Counted from the first letter of the stretch, positions 35,081-43,646 are shown. The stretch is DNA of 64,000 nucleotides from Cryobacterium sp. BB307 (GCF_012274275.1 NZ_JAANZA010000001.1:1178001-1242000); one strand, 5' to 3'. The notes: generated by a model not told the origin, from the sequence alone. Numbers and translations are program-made.

Positions 35081-35404
35081 ATGGCCGGAGGCGATCTCAG
35101 GGTCGACTACAACAGGCTCGGTGAGCTCGAGACCAACCTGACGGCCGCGGTCGACACGGTCGGCCGCGAGTTCGAGTCCATGCTGACCCTGTCGCACGCG
35201 GTCGGCGACCACAGGCTCGCAGCGCGAACCGTCGAGTTCCGGGACTCGTGGGACAAGCGGCGGCTGGAGATCGTGAAGAACCTCGAGTGGCTGCGCGACT
35301 CCGTGCGGAACATCCACACCCAGCTCGCGGAGACCGACGCGTCTCTCGCGAACGGGCTGACCAACCCGCCCGCCGGCAACGGCCCTGCACCCCAGGCGGT
35401 ATGA
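35081..35404 (+). CDS. WXG100-like small helical partner protein, cassette 1
   Basis: A 107-aa helical protein: MAGGDLRVDYNRLGELETNL, then a turn with TVEFRDSWDKRR and a second helix IVKNLEWLRDSVRNIHTQLAETD. Size and helix-turn-helix arrangement are those of WXG100/EsxB-type partners of larger substrates. It aligns over most of its length with the protein at 38670 (FRDSW versus FRDAW). The next gene, a putative substrate, starts two bases after its stop, so they are likely made together as a complex. Confidence 0.82.
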   Translation: MAGGDLRVDYNRLGELETNLTAAVDTVGREFESMLTLSHAVGDHRLAARTVEFRDSWDKRRLEIVKNLEWLRDSVRNIHTQLAETDASLANGLTNPPAGNGPAPQAV

Positions 35405-35405
35405 C

Positions 35406-36731
35406 ATGTGCTTTCGCTGCGACGATCCGATTCCCGACGAGATCCCGGGCAATCCCGAAACTGTAAGCAGCTTCGCCAAGGCATTCAGCACCACCGCCGA
35501 GGCGCTGCGTGAGGCGGCCGCCGAACTCGCGAACCTCGCGAACGACGACATCACGATCAGCGAAGCGGTCGACGAGGTGCGCTCCAAGGCCGGGGACGCG
35601 AGCGGAGACACCGAGCGCGTGGCGGTCCGCTACCAGGGCGCGGCCGAAACCTTCAGCGCCTACGCCGGGTCGCTCTCCGACGCGCACACCAACGGCAACG
35701 GCGCGCGCACCCAGATCATCTCCAACAACGACAACGGGCGGTACTGGCGGCACCGCCAGAACCAGCTTCGCGATCAGGCGATGTGGGGTAACACCGATCC
35801 GGAGCTGCTCGCCGACCTCGAAGAGGCGAACCGGCAGGCGAACCACTACGACTCCCAGTACACGACCTACCTGGCGCAGTACAACGCCGCGGTGTCGTCC
35901 TGGGAGGCCGCAGTCAACGACGCCGTCAACGGCCTGCGCGATGCGGAATCGGATTCGAACCTCAACGACGGGTTCTGGGACGGGGTCCTGGGCGACCTGC
36001 AACTGTTGTGGGAACTCGCATCCAAATACCTCGGGCCGGTGCTCGAGATTCTGCGGGACGTGCTCGAGATCCTCAAGAAGATCGTCGACGTACTCGCTCT
36101 CATCGTGACTGTTCTCGCCCTGTTCATTCCGGTGCTGGCACCGCTCGCGGCTGCCCTGTCCGCGCTCGCGGTCATCCTGTCGGTGGCGATCTTCGCCTGC
36201 TCGGCGTTGCTGTTCCTGATGGGCAGGGAAAGCCTCGGCCGAGTGCTCGCGGACGGCATCTCCGCCCTCACCAGCGTGATCACCTCCAAGCTCGGTGGTG
36301 GCAGCGGCCTGTTCGACGATGTGGCCGGCGCGTTCTCTGGCGTGACGCAGCGCGGTGCCGCCGTCGCTGCGGGCAGCACCGTGCCGCTTGTTGTGCGGCC
36401 GACCAGCAACCAGGTGGCCGACCTGTTGCAGAGCCAGACGATCGGCGGCCTGGTCAGCGCGTACGGAACCCCGGTCAACTACTTCGTCAGCGAGGGTCTC
36501 GATTTCGAGTTGTCGCACCTCGGCCAGCGGCCGTGGGGTTCACCTCCGAAGCCGGTGTGGGACCTGTCCGACGCGACCCCGACCGACATGCTCCCCGGGT
36601 TCGCGGACATCGCCACCTTCGGAACCGCATCGCCGCTCGCGGGCATGTTCGACTGGGACTACGACACCGGTGCATCGTGGAATGAGATGACGGATGTCTG
36701 GGGCTCCGTGAACGCGGTCCCCGCATCGTGA
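35406..36731 (+). CDS. Putative T7SS-associated large protein, cassette 1
   Basis: A 441-aa protein. The first ~200 residues are helical and resemble the N-terminal targeting region of actinobacterial T7SS substrates (PGNPETVSSFAKAFSTTAEAL, then coiled segments); residues ~222-275 are strongly hydrophobic (two or more helices); residues ~280-441 are soluble with no enzyme motif I recognise. The same architecture, including the LNDGFWD / LNDGFFD junction, is found in the protein at 38972. It may be a membrane-inserting effector or a secretion accessory. Its start is close behind the small partner gene; its stop overlaps the next gene by four bases. Confidence 0.8.
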   Translation: MCFRCDDPIPDEIPGNPETVSSFAKAFSTTAEALREAAAELANLANDDITISEAVDEVRSKAGDASGDTERVAVRYQGAAETFSAYAGSLSDAHTNGNGARTQIISNNDNGRYWRHRQNQLRDQAMWGNTDPELLADLEEANRQANHYDSQYTTYLAQYNAAVSSWEAAVNDAVNGLRDAESDSNLNDGFWDGVLGDLQLLWELASKYLGPVLEILRDVLEILKKIVDVLALIVTVLALFIPVLAPLAAALSALAVILSVAIFACSALLFLMGRESLGRVLADGISALTSVITSKLGGGSGLFDDVAGAFSGVTQRGAAVAAGSTVPLVVRPTSNQVADLLQSQTIGGLVSAYGTPVNYFVSEGLDFELSHLGQRPWGSPPKPVWDLSDATPTDMLPGFADIATFGTASPLAGMFDWDYDTGASWNEMTDVWGSVNAVPAS

Positions 36732-37342
36732 GCGGCGGAGTCCTCAGCGACGGCATCCTGACCGTGCAGGTCCCGGCCGGCTGGATCGCCCTGCCCGGCC
36801 AGGACGAGGACGTGGACACGCGCATCGCCAACATCCTCGACGGCCTCGACTTCGGCGAGAACCGCGACGAACCCGCCGGTCGGCTCGCCGCCGCTCTCCG
36901 CACGGTGACCGCGATCGCCGCTGCCCTGCCCGCCGGAGCGCGACGCAGCTTCGCCTTCGTAATCGCGCCTCACACCGGTCGGGTGGAAGCGCTGCTCAGC
37001 ATGCGCGTGAGCCGCATCGCGCCCGGCGCGTACGACAATTACCTCGCCGCAGCCCGTTCGTTCAGCGGCGACGAGAGCACCGAGGTCATCCGTCGCACCG
37101 TCGACGAGGTCGAAGTGCCGACCGGGCGCGGTGTGCTCAGCCACGACTTCACGCTCCCGGTCGCACGTGAAGGCGTGCCCAACCCGGCCATGGAACGCAC
37201 CTTCCTCGCCCTTTTCCCGCACGGCGGCGAAACGGGAGTCGAGTTCACGCTGCTCACCCAGAACTTGGCCTTGTTCAGCGACACCGGGGCATACTTGATG
37301 GCGTTGGCGGCCGGGGAAGACCCGTCCGCCGGAGACGATTGA
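36728..37342 (+). CDS. Conserved accessory protein of the T7SS-like locus (unknown function)
   Basis: A 204-aa soluble protein with no signal peptide. It starts LTVQVPAGWIALP and has a mixed alpha/beta pattern reminiscent of the two other accessory proteins at 37342 and 41076 (each begins with a strand like FxLPGxW and ends near a helix). I do not recognise a family. GTG start overlaps the upstream stop (GTGA), and its stop overlaps the next ATG by one base, so it belongs to the same translation unit. A chaperone role for the adjacent substrate is a guess. Confidence 0.75.
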   Translation: MSGGVLSDGILTVQVPAGWIALPGQDEDVDTRIANILDGLDFGENRDEPAGRLAAALRTVTAIAAALPAGARRSFAFVIAPHTGRVEALLSMRVSRIAPGAYDNYLAAARSFSGDESTEVIRRTVDEVEVPTGRGVLSHDFTLPVAREGVPNPAMERTFLALFPHGGETGVEFTLLTQNLALFSDTGAYLMALAAGEDPSAGDD

Positions 37343-37983
37343 TGACGATGACTGAACCCACAACTCCGCGCTTCGTACTGCCGGGCAAGTGGGGACGAAT
37401 CAACCTCGCGACCGACGAGTCGATGCACCGCTCTATCCGCAAGGTCCTCGATGAGGCGACCAAGCGCCGCGACGACCTCGCGACGACTCGCGCAGAACTG
37501 CGCTCGCGCTTCCAGAAGGCTGCCGACGCGGCACGGGAGGGCGGCGCATCCGACTTCTACGTCGCGTTCAACCTGACCCCGAAGATTCCGCTTCCCGCTT
37601 GGGTCTCGGTGTTCACCCCGCGCATCGAGGCCACCGACTTCAATGCGCTGGGTTTGAGCGAGCTGAAGTCGTTCCTCGAGGTTGGAACGCGCGGCTGGGC
37701 CCCGGAGGAGGGGTCGGTGTCCACGCTGGACGGCGATGGTCGCATCCAGGCGGTCCGCCACTCGTGGCGCCGGGTGCGGGAGGTCTCTGAAGGGGATGCG
37801 GAAGCGACGTTCGAGTTCGTCGAGGCCGACTACTGGCTCGCTGCAGCCAACCCGAACCGGCTTGCGCTGCTGACGTTCTCCACCGCGCTCGCCGAATACG
37901 AGGAGGAGATGCTCGGGCTGTTCGACGCGATCGTGAAGACGATCCGCTGGCCCGCCCCGACCACGGCCGAGGACGCCCAGTGA
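37342..37983 (+). CDS. Accessory protein, paralogue of the one at 41076
   Basis: A 213-aa soluble protein. It begins MTMTEPTTPRFVLPGKWG and ends with ADYWLAAANPNRLALLTFSTALAEY-type strand-helix pattern and FDAIVKTIRW. The protein at 41076 has the same pattern (FRLPGDWW ... VDYWLAVPDTKRVVLVNFST ... FDALMRVAYW), so both cassettes carry one copy. Function unknown; by position it could be a cytoplasmic chaperone or immunity protein. ATG 37342 overlaps the previous stop codon (ATGA); ATG 37348 is an alternative. Confidence 0.78.
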   Translation: MTMTEPTTPRFVLPGKWGRINLATDESMHRSIRKVLDEATKRRDDLATTRAELRSRFQKAADAAREGGASDFYVAFNLTPKIPLPAWVSVFTPRIEATDFNALGLSELKSFLEVGTRGWAPEEGSVSTLDGDGRIQAVRHSWRRVREVSEGDAEATFEFVEADYWLAAANPNRLALLTFSTALAEYEEEMLGLFDAIVKTIRWPAPTTAEDAQ

Positions 37984-38600
37984 CGACAGAAGGGGTCGTG
38001 ATCCTCACGATCATCGCTGTGCTGGTTGTCGCGCCTTTCGTGCTGATCCCTCTGCTCGCGCGACGTCACGTGAAGGATGGCCGCCGCGCCGACGAGAATG
38101 GCGTGTGGCAGCCCAGTCTGAGCCCGGGCTACCTCTTTGCCCGATTCTGGGTGAAATTGCCTCGGCCAGAAGCGGACCGCATCGCCCGTCAGATCCTGGA
38201 GCACCTGAGGTTCCACACGCGGCGGCTGCCCGAGGCGACCTACCAGTTCGTGCTGCCGAACGGGTCGTTCGTGACGGTCAAGGACTTCGCGGCCGGTGGC
38301 GGTCGTTCCTTGTGGCTCATGAAGCACCGCGCAACGAGCACCGCCACCGGCACCCGGCTGGTCATGTCCTCTTTCAGCGGACCCGGGACGGTTCAGGTCG
38401 CCGACGGGTGGTTCACCGGGCCGATGACCCCGCGCCAGGAACGCTGGGTGGTCGGGCGCCTGTCCGCCGCAGTCTGGTACTCGTACGCCATCCGGGACCG
38501 GGATCGCGACGCTGGCTCTATCGTGATCCGCCCGCAGGATGATCCGCGGCCGCTCGCACCGGGCGACGACACCCGCTCCACCAAGGTCGCCACCGCGTGA
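37980..38600 (+). CDS. Membrane-anchored protein of unknown function
   Basis: A 206-aa protein with one N-terminal membrane helix (residues ~6-27, VVILTIIAVLVVAPFVLIPLL), then a ~175-residue soluble part with beta-strand-rich sequence (YQFVLPNGSFVTVKDFAAGG). There is no enzyme motif. GTG start overlaps the previous gene by four bases. It is the last gene of cassette 1, followed by a hairpin. Confidence 0.75.
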   Translation: MTTEGVVILTIIAVLVVAPFVLIPLLARRHVKDGRRADENGVWQPSLSPGYLFARFWVKLPRPEADRIARQILEHLRFHTRRLPEATYQFVLPNGSFVTVKDFAAGGGRSLWLMKHRATSTATGTRLVMSSFSGPGTVQVADGWFTGPMTPRQERWVVGRLSAAVWYSYAIRDRDRDAGSIVIRPQDDPRPLAPGDDTRSTKVATA

Positions 38601-38605
38601 CCCAC

Positions 38606-38623
38606 ATGGGCAGCGGTGCCCAT
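38606..38623 (+). terminator. Hairpin between cassettes 1 and 2
   Basis: A 7-bp perfect stem (atgggca / tgcccat) with a 4-base loop starts five bases after the stop codon of the membrane-anchored protein gene. No T-run, similar in style to the hairpin after eccC. Confidence 0.5.
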
Positions 38624-38669
38624 CGCCCGGAGATTCAAGGCTTCGCTACAGTGTCGCTGAGGGGGCAAT

Positions 38670-38975
38670 ATGAGCGATATCCGGATCGATTTCGACCGGC
38701 TGGATCGGGCTGACCAGCGGCTGAACACCGTGCTCGCCGACTTCACGAGCGTCGGCGAACTCTCCGCCCACGTCCCGGATATCGCCGGGCACGCCGCAGT
38801 CGCCGGGGCGACGCGCGATTTCCGCGACGCGTGGAGCATCCGCCGCGAGCGGCTCACGGAGGAGCTCACATTCGTGCGCGAGTCCGTCGTCGCCATCAGG
38901 GACACCTTTCGTGCCCTCGACTCCGAACTCGAGGCGCGCGTGACGGCCTTCACGAGCACGGAGGGCGGGGCGTGA
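38670..38975 (+). CDS. WXG100-like small helical partner protein, cassette 2
   Basis: A 101-aa helical protein (MSDIRIDFDRLDRADQRLNT; turn ATRDFRDAWSIRRERLTEEL), aligned with the cassette 1 protein at 35081. Its stop codon overlaps the GTG start of the large protein gene by four bases, so the two products are probably made in equal amounts and bind each other. A GAGGGGG sequence precedes the ATG. Confidence 0.82.
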   Translation: MSDIRIDFDRLDRADQRLNTVLADFTSVGELSAHVPDIAGHAAVAGATRDFRDAWSIRRERLTEELTFVRESVVAIRDTFRALDSELEARVTAFTSTEGGA

Positions 38976-40615
38976 GCACCCAGCTGTGGATGTTCGAGGA
39001 GCTGCCGGGTGACCCGCGTACGCTCACGGAGGAGTCCACTCGATTGGCGACGATCGCCGAGACGCTCCGCAGCCTCTCGATAGTGCTCAACAACGTCGCC
39101 GACGACGACCTCACGATCGGCAAGTCAGTCGACGCGATGCGTGAGCGCACGCGCGTGGTCTCCGCCGACCTGGTCACCGTCGAACCGCGCTACACCGAGA
39201 CCTCGGCGGCACTCACCGACTACGCGGTGGTGCTCGAGGACACCCAATCGCGCGTGCGCGAACTGCGGACGGAAGTCGCCGCGCACGAGCATGACCTCGC
39301 CGTTGCCGAGCCCACTCTGCGCGACCTGGAACACCGCACCACGATGGCGGCGATGGCGGGGGAGGATCCCGGCGTCATCGAGGACCTGCTGAGTCGCCAG
39401 TCGTACTACCGCCGACAGGTGGCGGATGCGCAGGCCGGGCTCGCGGCCGCCTGGCAGCGGTACAACCAAGCTCTCGAGGAGCGCAATCTTGCCGCGGAGG
39501 CGGCAGCAACGCGCATCCGGATGGAGCTCGGCACCCTCAACGACGGCTTTTTCGATCACGTCGGAGCCGTGCTGGAGGACCTCGGTGGGTTCGTCGCTGC
39601 CGTAGGCGAGTGGATCGTGCGGGTGCTCGACACGGTGCTCACGACATTGCTCCTCATCGTCATCGTCGTCGTGTCCCTCGTCGTGGTGCTCGCGGTGGTG
39701 CTGGCGCTGTTCCCGGTCTTCCTCACGCTCATCACGTCTGGTGCGCTGACCATGGATGGGTTCGTGGAGGTGCTCGTCGGCGTGGCGCTCGTCGTCGTGC
39801 CGCTACTGACCGGCGCCGTCGCTGCGCTCATGCTGCGCGAAGCGCTCACGCCGACGCCGACCGTGCGGCCCGTGACGGATACGCTCGGCGGGCGACTCGT
39901 GAACAAGCAGGGTGCATCGGACTACCAGTACTTGTTCCAGAACAACGGGAAGCTCGACGAGAACGGCGGCAGGGACCGCACCGTCGTCGAAGTGGTTCGG
40001 GTGCTTGATGACAGCGGTGCACCGGCACTGGACGAGTTCGGCAATCCGATCTGGCGCGTGACACTGCCGAGCACCCAGGACTGGCAACTGCTGATGGGCG
40101 GCGCTTTCGGTGACGCCGGAGCGGTCAACGACCTGGGCTCCAACCTCACGCTGATTCTCACCCCAGACCAGAAGGCCGCCTACGAGCGGGCAGTGCTCCA
40201 GGCGATGAGCGACGCCGGGATCGGACCGGATGACTCGGTCATGCTCGCAGGCTGGAGCCAAGGAGGAATTCTCGCCGGCGCAATGGCATCGGACCCTGAT
40301 TCGCCGTTCAACATTCGCGCCATCGCCGTCGCCGGTGCGCCGATCGATCACATGCCGATCCCGCCGACGGTTTCGGTGCTCGCGATCCAGCATGACGGCG
40401 ATCACGTTCCCCGACTCGACGGCACCCCGCCGCGCCAAGGGCCGAACTGGGTGACGATAACCGAGCCGTCTGGTCGGTCGGGATACCCTCACAACGCCGA
40501 CTACTACGCCCAAACTGCCGCTCGGGTGGACAGCGAACGGCAATCGATGTTCTTTTCCGACTTCGAGCTCGCGTATCAATACGAGTTCGCCGAGGCAGAA
40601 ACGGCGGTCAAGTGA
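38972..40615 (+). CDS. Putative T7SS effector with alpha/beta-hydrolase C-terminus, cassette 2
   Basis: A 547-aa protein. Residues 1-200 are the helical N-terminal region shared with the cassette 1 protein (PGDPRTLTEESTRLATIAETL); residues ~205-290 are hydrophobic (several helices). Residues ~330-547 look like an alpha/beta hydrolase: nucleophile elbow GWSQGG (Ser429), an acid in AIQHDGDHVPRLDG, and a late His in GYPHNADYY. This arrangement recalls PE-PPE-type lipases/esterases. Membrane insertion plus lipase activity suggests a lipid-acting effector, but this is inference. GTG 38972 overlaps the stop of the partner gene; an upstream in-frame extension would overlap that gene in another frame and is rejected. 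Confidence 0.82.
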   Translation: MSTQLWMFEELPGDPRTLTEESTRLATIAETLRSLSIVLNNVADDDLTIGKSVDAMRERTRVVSADLVTVEPRYTETSAALTDYAVVLEDTQSRVRELRTEVAAHEHDLAVAEPTLRDLEHRTTMAAMAGEDPGVIEDLLSRQSYYRRQVADAQAGLAAAWQRYNQALEERNLAAEAAATRIRMELGTLNDGFFDHVGAVLEDLGGFVAAVGEWIVRVLDTVLTTLLLIVIVVVSLVVVLAVVLALFPVFLTLITSGALTMDGFVEVLVGVALVVVPLLTGAVAALMLREALTPTPTVRPVTDTLGGRLVNKQGASDYQYLFQNNGKLDENGGRDRTVVEVVRVLDDSGAPALDEFGNPIWRVTLPSTQDWQLLMGGAFGDAGAVNDLGSNLTLILTPDQKAAYERAVLQAMSDAGIGPDDSVMLAGWSQGGILAGAMASDPDSPFNIRAIAVAGAPIDHMPIPPTVSVLAIQHDGDHVPRLDGTPPRQGPNWVTITEPSGRSGYPHNADYYAQTAARVDSERQSMFFSDFELAYQYEFAEAETAVK

Positions 40616-41079
40616 ACAATCGGATCGCGGCAGCGCTGGCAGTAGTGCTGGCCACTCCGTTCGCGCTGAGCGGGTGCGTGGCGGCCCCCGACTTCCACAC
40701 CGTGGTGCCCGCGGCGGTCGTCGCATCCGACCCGGTCATTGAGGACGCCTTCACGGCTACGTCCACCGGCATTGCCGGCGTCGGAGTGTGGGTGCGGGTG
40801 TACGTGACGTCGACAGAGCACGACGATCTGGTGCGCGTGATCGACAGCGCGCTCGAGGCGACGCTTGCGGCATCCCCAGTACGTCCCGTGAGCGTGCGGC
40901 TTGATGTCGCAGCGTCGCCGATGCCGGGTGAGCCGAACATGTCGCAACCGAACATCTCGATCGAGGATGCCGCACGCGAACTGGACCTCTATGACGGTCA
41001 TCTCTCGGACGACACCATCTCCGGAACGATCGACTTCTTCGAGGAGCGGTACGGCACCTGGGAAGAACTGCGCCAGTGA
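40612..41079 (+). CDS. Small lipoprotein of cassette 2
   Basis: A 155-aa lipoprotein: MNNR, hydrophobic stretch, lipobox LSGC (residues 19-22). The mature part is a small alpha/beta domain with no recognised motif. Starts with GTG overlapping the effector stop codon (GTGA) and its own stop overlaps the next gene. A surface lipoprotein translated with a putative hydrolase could protect the producer against it, a common effector-immunity layout; this is inference. Confidence 0.78.
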   Translation: MNNRIAAALAVVLATPFALSGCVAAPDFHTVVPAAVVASDPVIEDAFTATSTGIAGVGVWVRVYVTSTEHDDLVRVIDSALEATLAASPVRPVSVRLDVAASPMPGEPNMSQPNISIEDAARELDLYDGHLSDDTISGTIDFFEERYGTWEELRQ

Positions 41080-41726
41080 GCACTCCACTGGACACTCCGC
41101 CCACTGAAGCCATGCCCACCCTGCGATTCCGCTTGCCTGGCGACTGGTGGGCGACCTCCCTGCTCGACCGGGAGGCGGCGATCGCGGCGGCGACCCGCCT
41201 CATCCGTCACCGCATCGGCACCACCGATGACCGGTCAGCGCTTCGGGCGCGGCTGCGCCGGGAGTTCACCGCCGCGATCGACGAAGCCATCGCGGGCAAC
41301 GGGCAGAGCATGTTCCTTGCAATCCAGCTGGTTGACGGCCTGCCGTTGCCGATCACCATCACGGTGTACCTGCTCGATGTCGAACTGGTCCCAGCGGTCG
41401 GGACGCGCGGCGATCGCGTGCTGGGCATCCTGCGGCAGGGGTTGGAAGGCTCCGCGGACACCGGCGACCTGACCGCGCTCGAACTGGCCGGAACATCCGC
41501 GCTGCGACGAGATCGCATCCGGGCAACTGCTGTCGGCAGCGGCGACGACAGCGGGAGCCTTGACGTGCTCATCGTGGACTACTGGCTGGCCGTTCCGGAC
41601 ACCAAGCGGGTGGTGCTCGTGAACTTCTCCACGTCGATGGCGGGGCTCCGGGAACACCTGCTGCCGTTCTTCGACGCGCTCATGCGCGTCGCGTACTGGG
41701 AGAAGCAGCAGCAACCCGACCGGTGA
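41076..41726 (+). CDS. Accessory protein, paralogue of the one at 37342
   Basis: A 216-aa soluble protein whose start (TLRFRLPGDWW) and end (VDYWLAVPDTKRVVLVNFST, FFDALMRVAYW) match those of the 37342 product, showing that cassettes 1 and 2 arose by duplication. Function unknown. GTG start overlaps the lipoprotein stop by four bases. Confidence 0.78.
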   Translation: MSTPLDTPPTEAMPTLRFRLPGDWWATSLLDREAAIAAATRLIRHRIGTTDDRSALRARLRREFTAAIDEAIAGNGQSMFLAIQLVDGLPLPITITVYLLDVELVPAVGTRGDRVLGILRQGLEGSADTGDLTALELAGTSALRRDRIRATAVGSGDDSGSLDVLIVDYWLAVPDTKRVVLVNFSTSMAGLREHLLPFFDALMRVAYWEKQQQPDR

Positions 41727-41757
41727 ATGAGCACGCGGCATCCGTTACCATTGCCGC

Positions 41758-42315
41758 GTGAGCGCAATAGGGGACGAGCAGGACGGCTTCATCACGCTGC
41801 CCCCCGGCATCGCGCCACCGAACCTCGACACGAACTCGGGGACGCGACGGATCCCGCAGCGGCCGCGTGATGAGATCGTGTTCCTGCCGGCACCGCCCGG
41901 GGCAACCCCGCCCGCGCCAGCAGTCACCGAGGCGCCGCCGCAAGCGGTCGTCGCGGCACCAACGGCAATCGACGAGGAGACTCGGTTCGCGCCGCGTAGG
42001 GGCAGGTGGAGCATTGTGCTCGAGAGCGGCGTGAGCGTCACCATGGATGCGACGACCGTGCTTGGCCGCAACCCGGCCGCGAACGAGCGGTGGCCGGATG
42101 CCCAGCTGCTGCAGGTCGACGACGCCCAGAAGACGGTGTCGAAGACGCACGCGGCGCTCGAGCTCGTCGATGAGGAGCTCTGGATTCACGATCTGGCGTC
42201 AACGAACGGCGTGTGGGTGGACGATCAGCGAGTCGAGCCGGGCGAGCGGATGCGCGTGCATCCCGGCCAGGAAGTAAGCCTCGGACGCTTCAACCTGCGC
42301 GTAGAGCGCTCCTGA
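41758..42315 (+). CDS. FHA-domain protein closing the T7SS-like locus
   Basis: A 185-aa protein with a proline-rich first half and an FHA domain at residues ~85-183: VLGRNPAANE, SKTHAALELV, STNGVWVDD. All phosphothreonine-contacting positions are present. It is the fourth FHA-containing product of the locus, the others being at 16417, 19055 and inside EccC, all potential targets of the kinase at 17496. GTG 41758 lies 31 bases after the previous gene. Confidence 0.9.
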   Translation: MSAIGDEQDGFITLPPGIAPPNLDTNSGTRRIPQRPRDEIVFLPAPPGATPPAPAVTEAPPQAVVAAPTAIDEETRFAPRRGRWSIVLESGVSVTMDATTVLGRNPAANERWPDAQLLQVDDAQKTVSKTHAALELVDEELWIHDLASTNGVWVDDQRVEPGERMRVHPGQEVSLGRFNLRVERS

Positions 42316-42326
42316 TCCCAACTCCC

Positions 42327-42392
42327 TCGCGCGGGTGTTCCTTCCACGCGCGGGCGTTGCAACACCCGCGCGCGAAAGTTTCACCCGCGCGA
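42327..42392. repeat. Nested palindrome, dispersed repeat family copy 2
   Basis: Outer arms tcgcgcgggtg / cacccgcgcga (42327-42337 and 42382-42392) enclose an inner 26-bp near-perfect palindrome (42347-42372, one mismatch, centre gttgcaac). It lies between two convergent genes, so a bidirectional transcription stop is a natural role. Confidence 0.88.
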
Positions 42393-42420
42393 AGCGATGT
42401 GACAGGAGGGGCCGGATGGC

Positions 42421-43482
42421 CTACCGCGCGGCGTCGAGCCGCGCGAAGGCCAGCCGCTCAGCGGCCTCGAGCGTCGTAATGCCCTGCTCCTTGGCGTCCC
42501 GGAAAATCGTCGCGACCGTGTCACCGATCGCCGCGACGCGCCGCTCGATCGCTGCACCGTCGGCATCCGGCTCCGACGCCATGGCCAGGTAGATCACGCC
42601 ACCCGCGTTGACCACGAAATCGGGAGCCCACAGGATGCCCCGCTCGGCGAGCAGCCCGGCGCCATCGTGCGAAGCAAGCTGGTTGTTGGCCGCCCCGACG
42701 ACACCGCGCACCCGCAGATTCGCGATCACCTCGGGCGTCAGCACCTCGCCCAGGCCGCACGGCGCGAGCAGGTCGGCCTCGACCGTCCACGCCTCGTCGA
42801 CGCCCACCCAGTTCGCACCCAGCTCATCGGCCAGCGCCTTCTTGCCCGGGTTCACATCCGTGACGGTCAGTGTCGCGCCGTCGGCCGCGAGTGAACGGGC
42901 CAACCGGCCACCCACCTGGCCCAGCCCGACGATGACGACATGGCGACCGGCGACATCCTTCGAGCCGTAGAGGGCGTCGAGGGTCGCGAGCACGCTCTGG
43001 TGCACGCCCGCCGCTGTTGCATCCGCCGGTTCGCCGACGCCGCCCTGGTCGGATGGCAGTCCGCACACGTGAGCGGTGCGCTCGGAGACGACGGCCATGA
43101 GTTCGGCGCTGGTGCCGACATCTTCCGCGGTCATGTAGGCGCCGCCGAGGCTCTCGACCGCGTCACCCAGGTCAAGCATCGCGAGCCGCTTCTGCTCCTC
43201 GGTCAACGTCACGCCCATCGGCACGTGGATCACCGACTTGCCGCCACCGCGGTTCAGGCCGGCAGCGGAGTTCTTCAGGGTCATCGCCTTCGCCAGGCGC
43301 AGCGAATCGGCGACCGCGTCGGTCCAGTTCTCGTACTGCCAGATGCGGGCACCGCCCAGGGCCTGACCGAGTCGCGTCGAATGCACCGCGACGCTGATGG
43401 TTAGACCGGATCGCTCCCCGGAGGTGATGAGCACCCGTTCGTGCTCGAGGGGGAGGGACGAGAGAGGGTCGGTCGCCGGCAT
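42421..43482 (-). CDS. Glu/Leu/Phe/Val-family amino acid dehydrogenase
   Basis: A 353-aa NAD-dependent oxidative deaminase of the branched-chain/phenylalanine dehydrogenase group. The catalytic lysine motif appears as NRGGGKSVIHVP, followed by AYMTAEDVGTS and the Rossmann fold VVIVGLGQVGGRLARSL. It converts an amino acid (Leu, Val, Ile or Phe) to its 2-oxo acid plus ammonium. Start ATG 43482 (MPATDPLSSLP) is preceded by AAAGGAG at a 7-base distance; longer forms are rejected. It is divergent from leuC. Confidence 0.92.
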   Translation of the reverse strand: MPATDPLSSLPLEHERVLITSGERSGLTISVAVHSTRLGQALGGARIWQYENWTDAVADSLRLAKAMTLKNSAAGLNRGGGKSVIHVPMGVTLTEEQKRLAMLDLGDAVESLGGAYMTAEDVGTSAELMAVVSERTAHVCGLPSDQGGVGEPADATAAGVHQSVLATLDALYGSKDVAGRHVVIVGLGQVGGRLARSLAADGATLTVTDVNPGKKALADELGANWVGVDEAWTVEADLLAPCGLGEVLTPEVIANLRVRGVVGAANNQLASHDGAGLLAERGILWAPDFVVNAGGVIYLAMASEPDADGAAIERRVAAIGDTVATIFRDAKEQGITTLEAAERLAFARLDAAR

Positions 43483-43646
43483 TGAGTACTCCTTTGTAAC
43501 TGGCCTTGTGGGCTTCACGGGCGGGCCCAAAGGGTCGGTGCCCATGGGAATCCTAGTGCCGCGCCGGGGGCCGTAGACTGGAATGATCGCTTTCCCGCGT
43601 GCGAAGCGCGCGCGGGGTGAATTCGCATGTCGCAAGGAGGAAAGCC

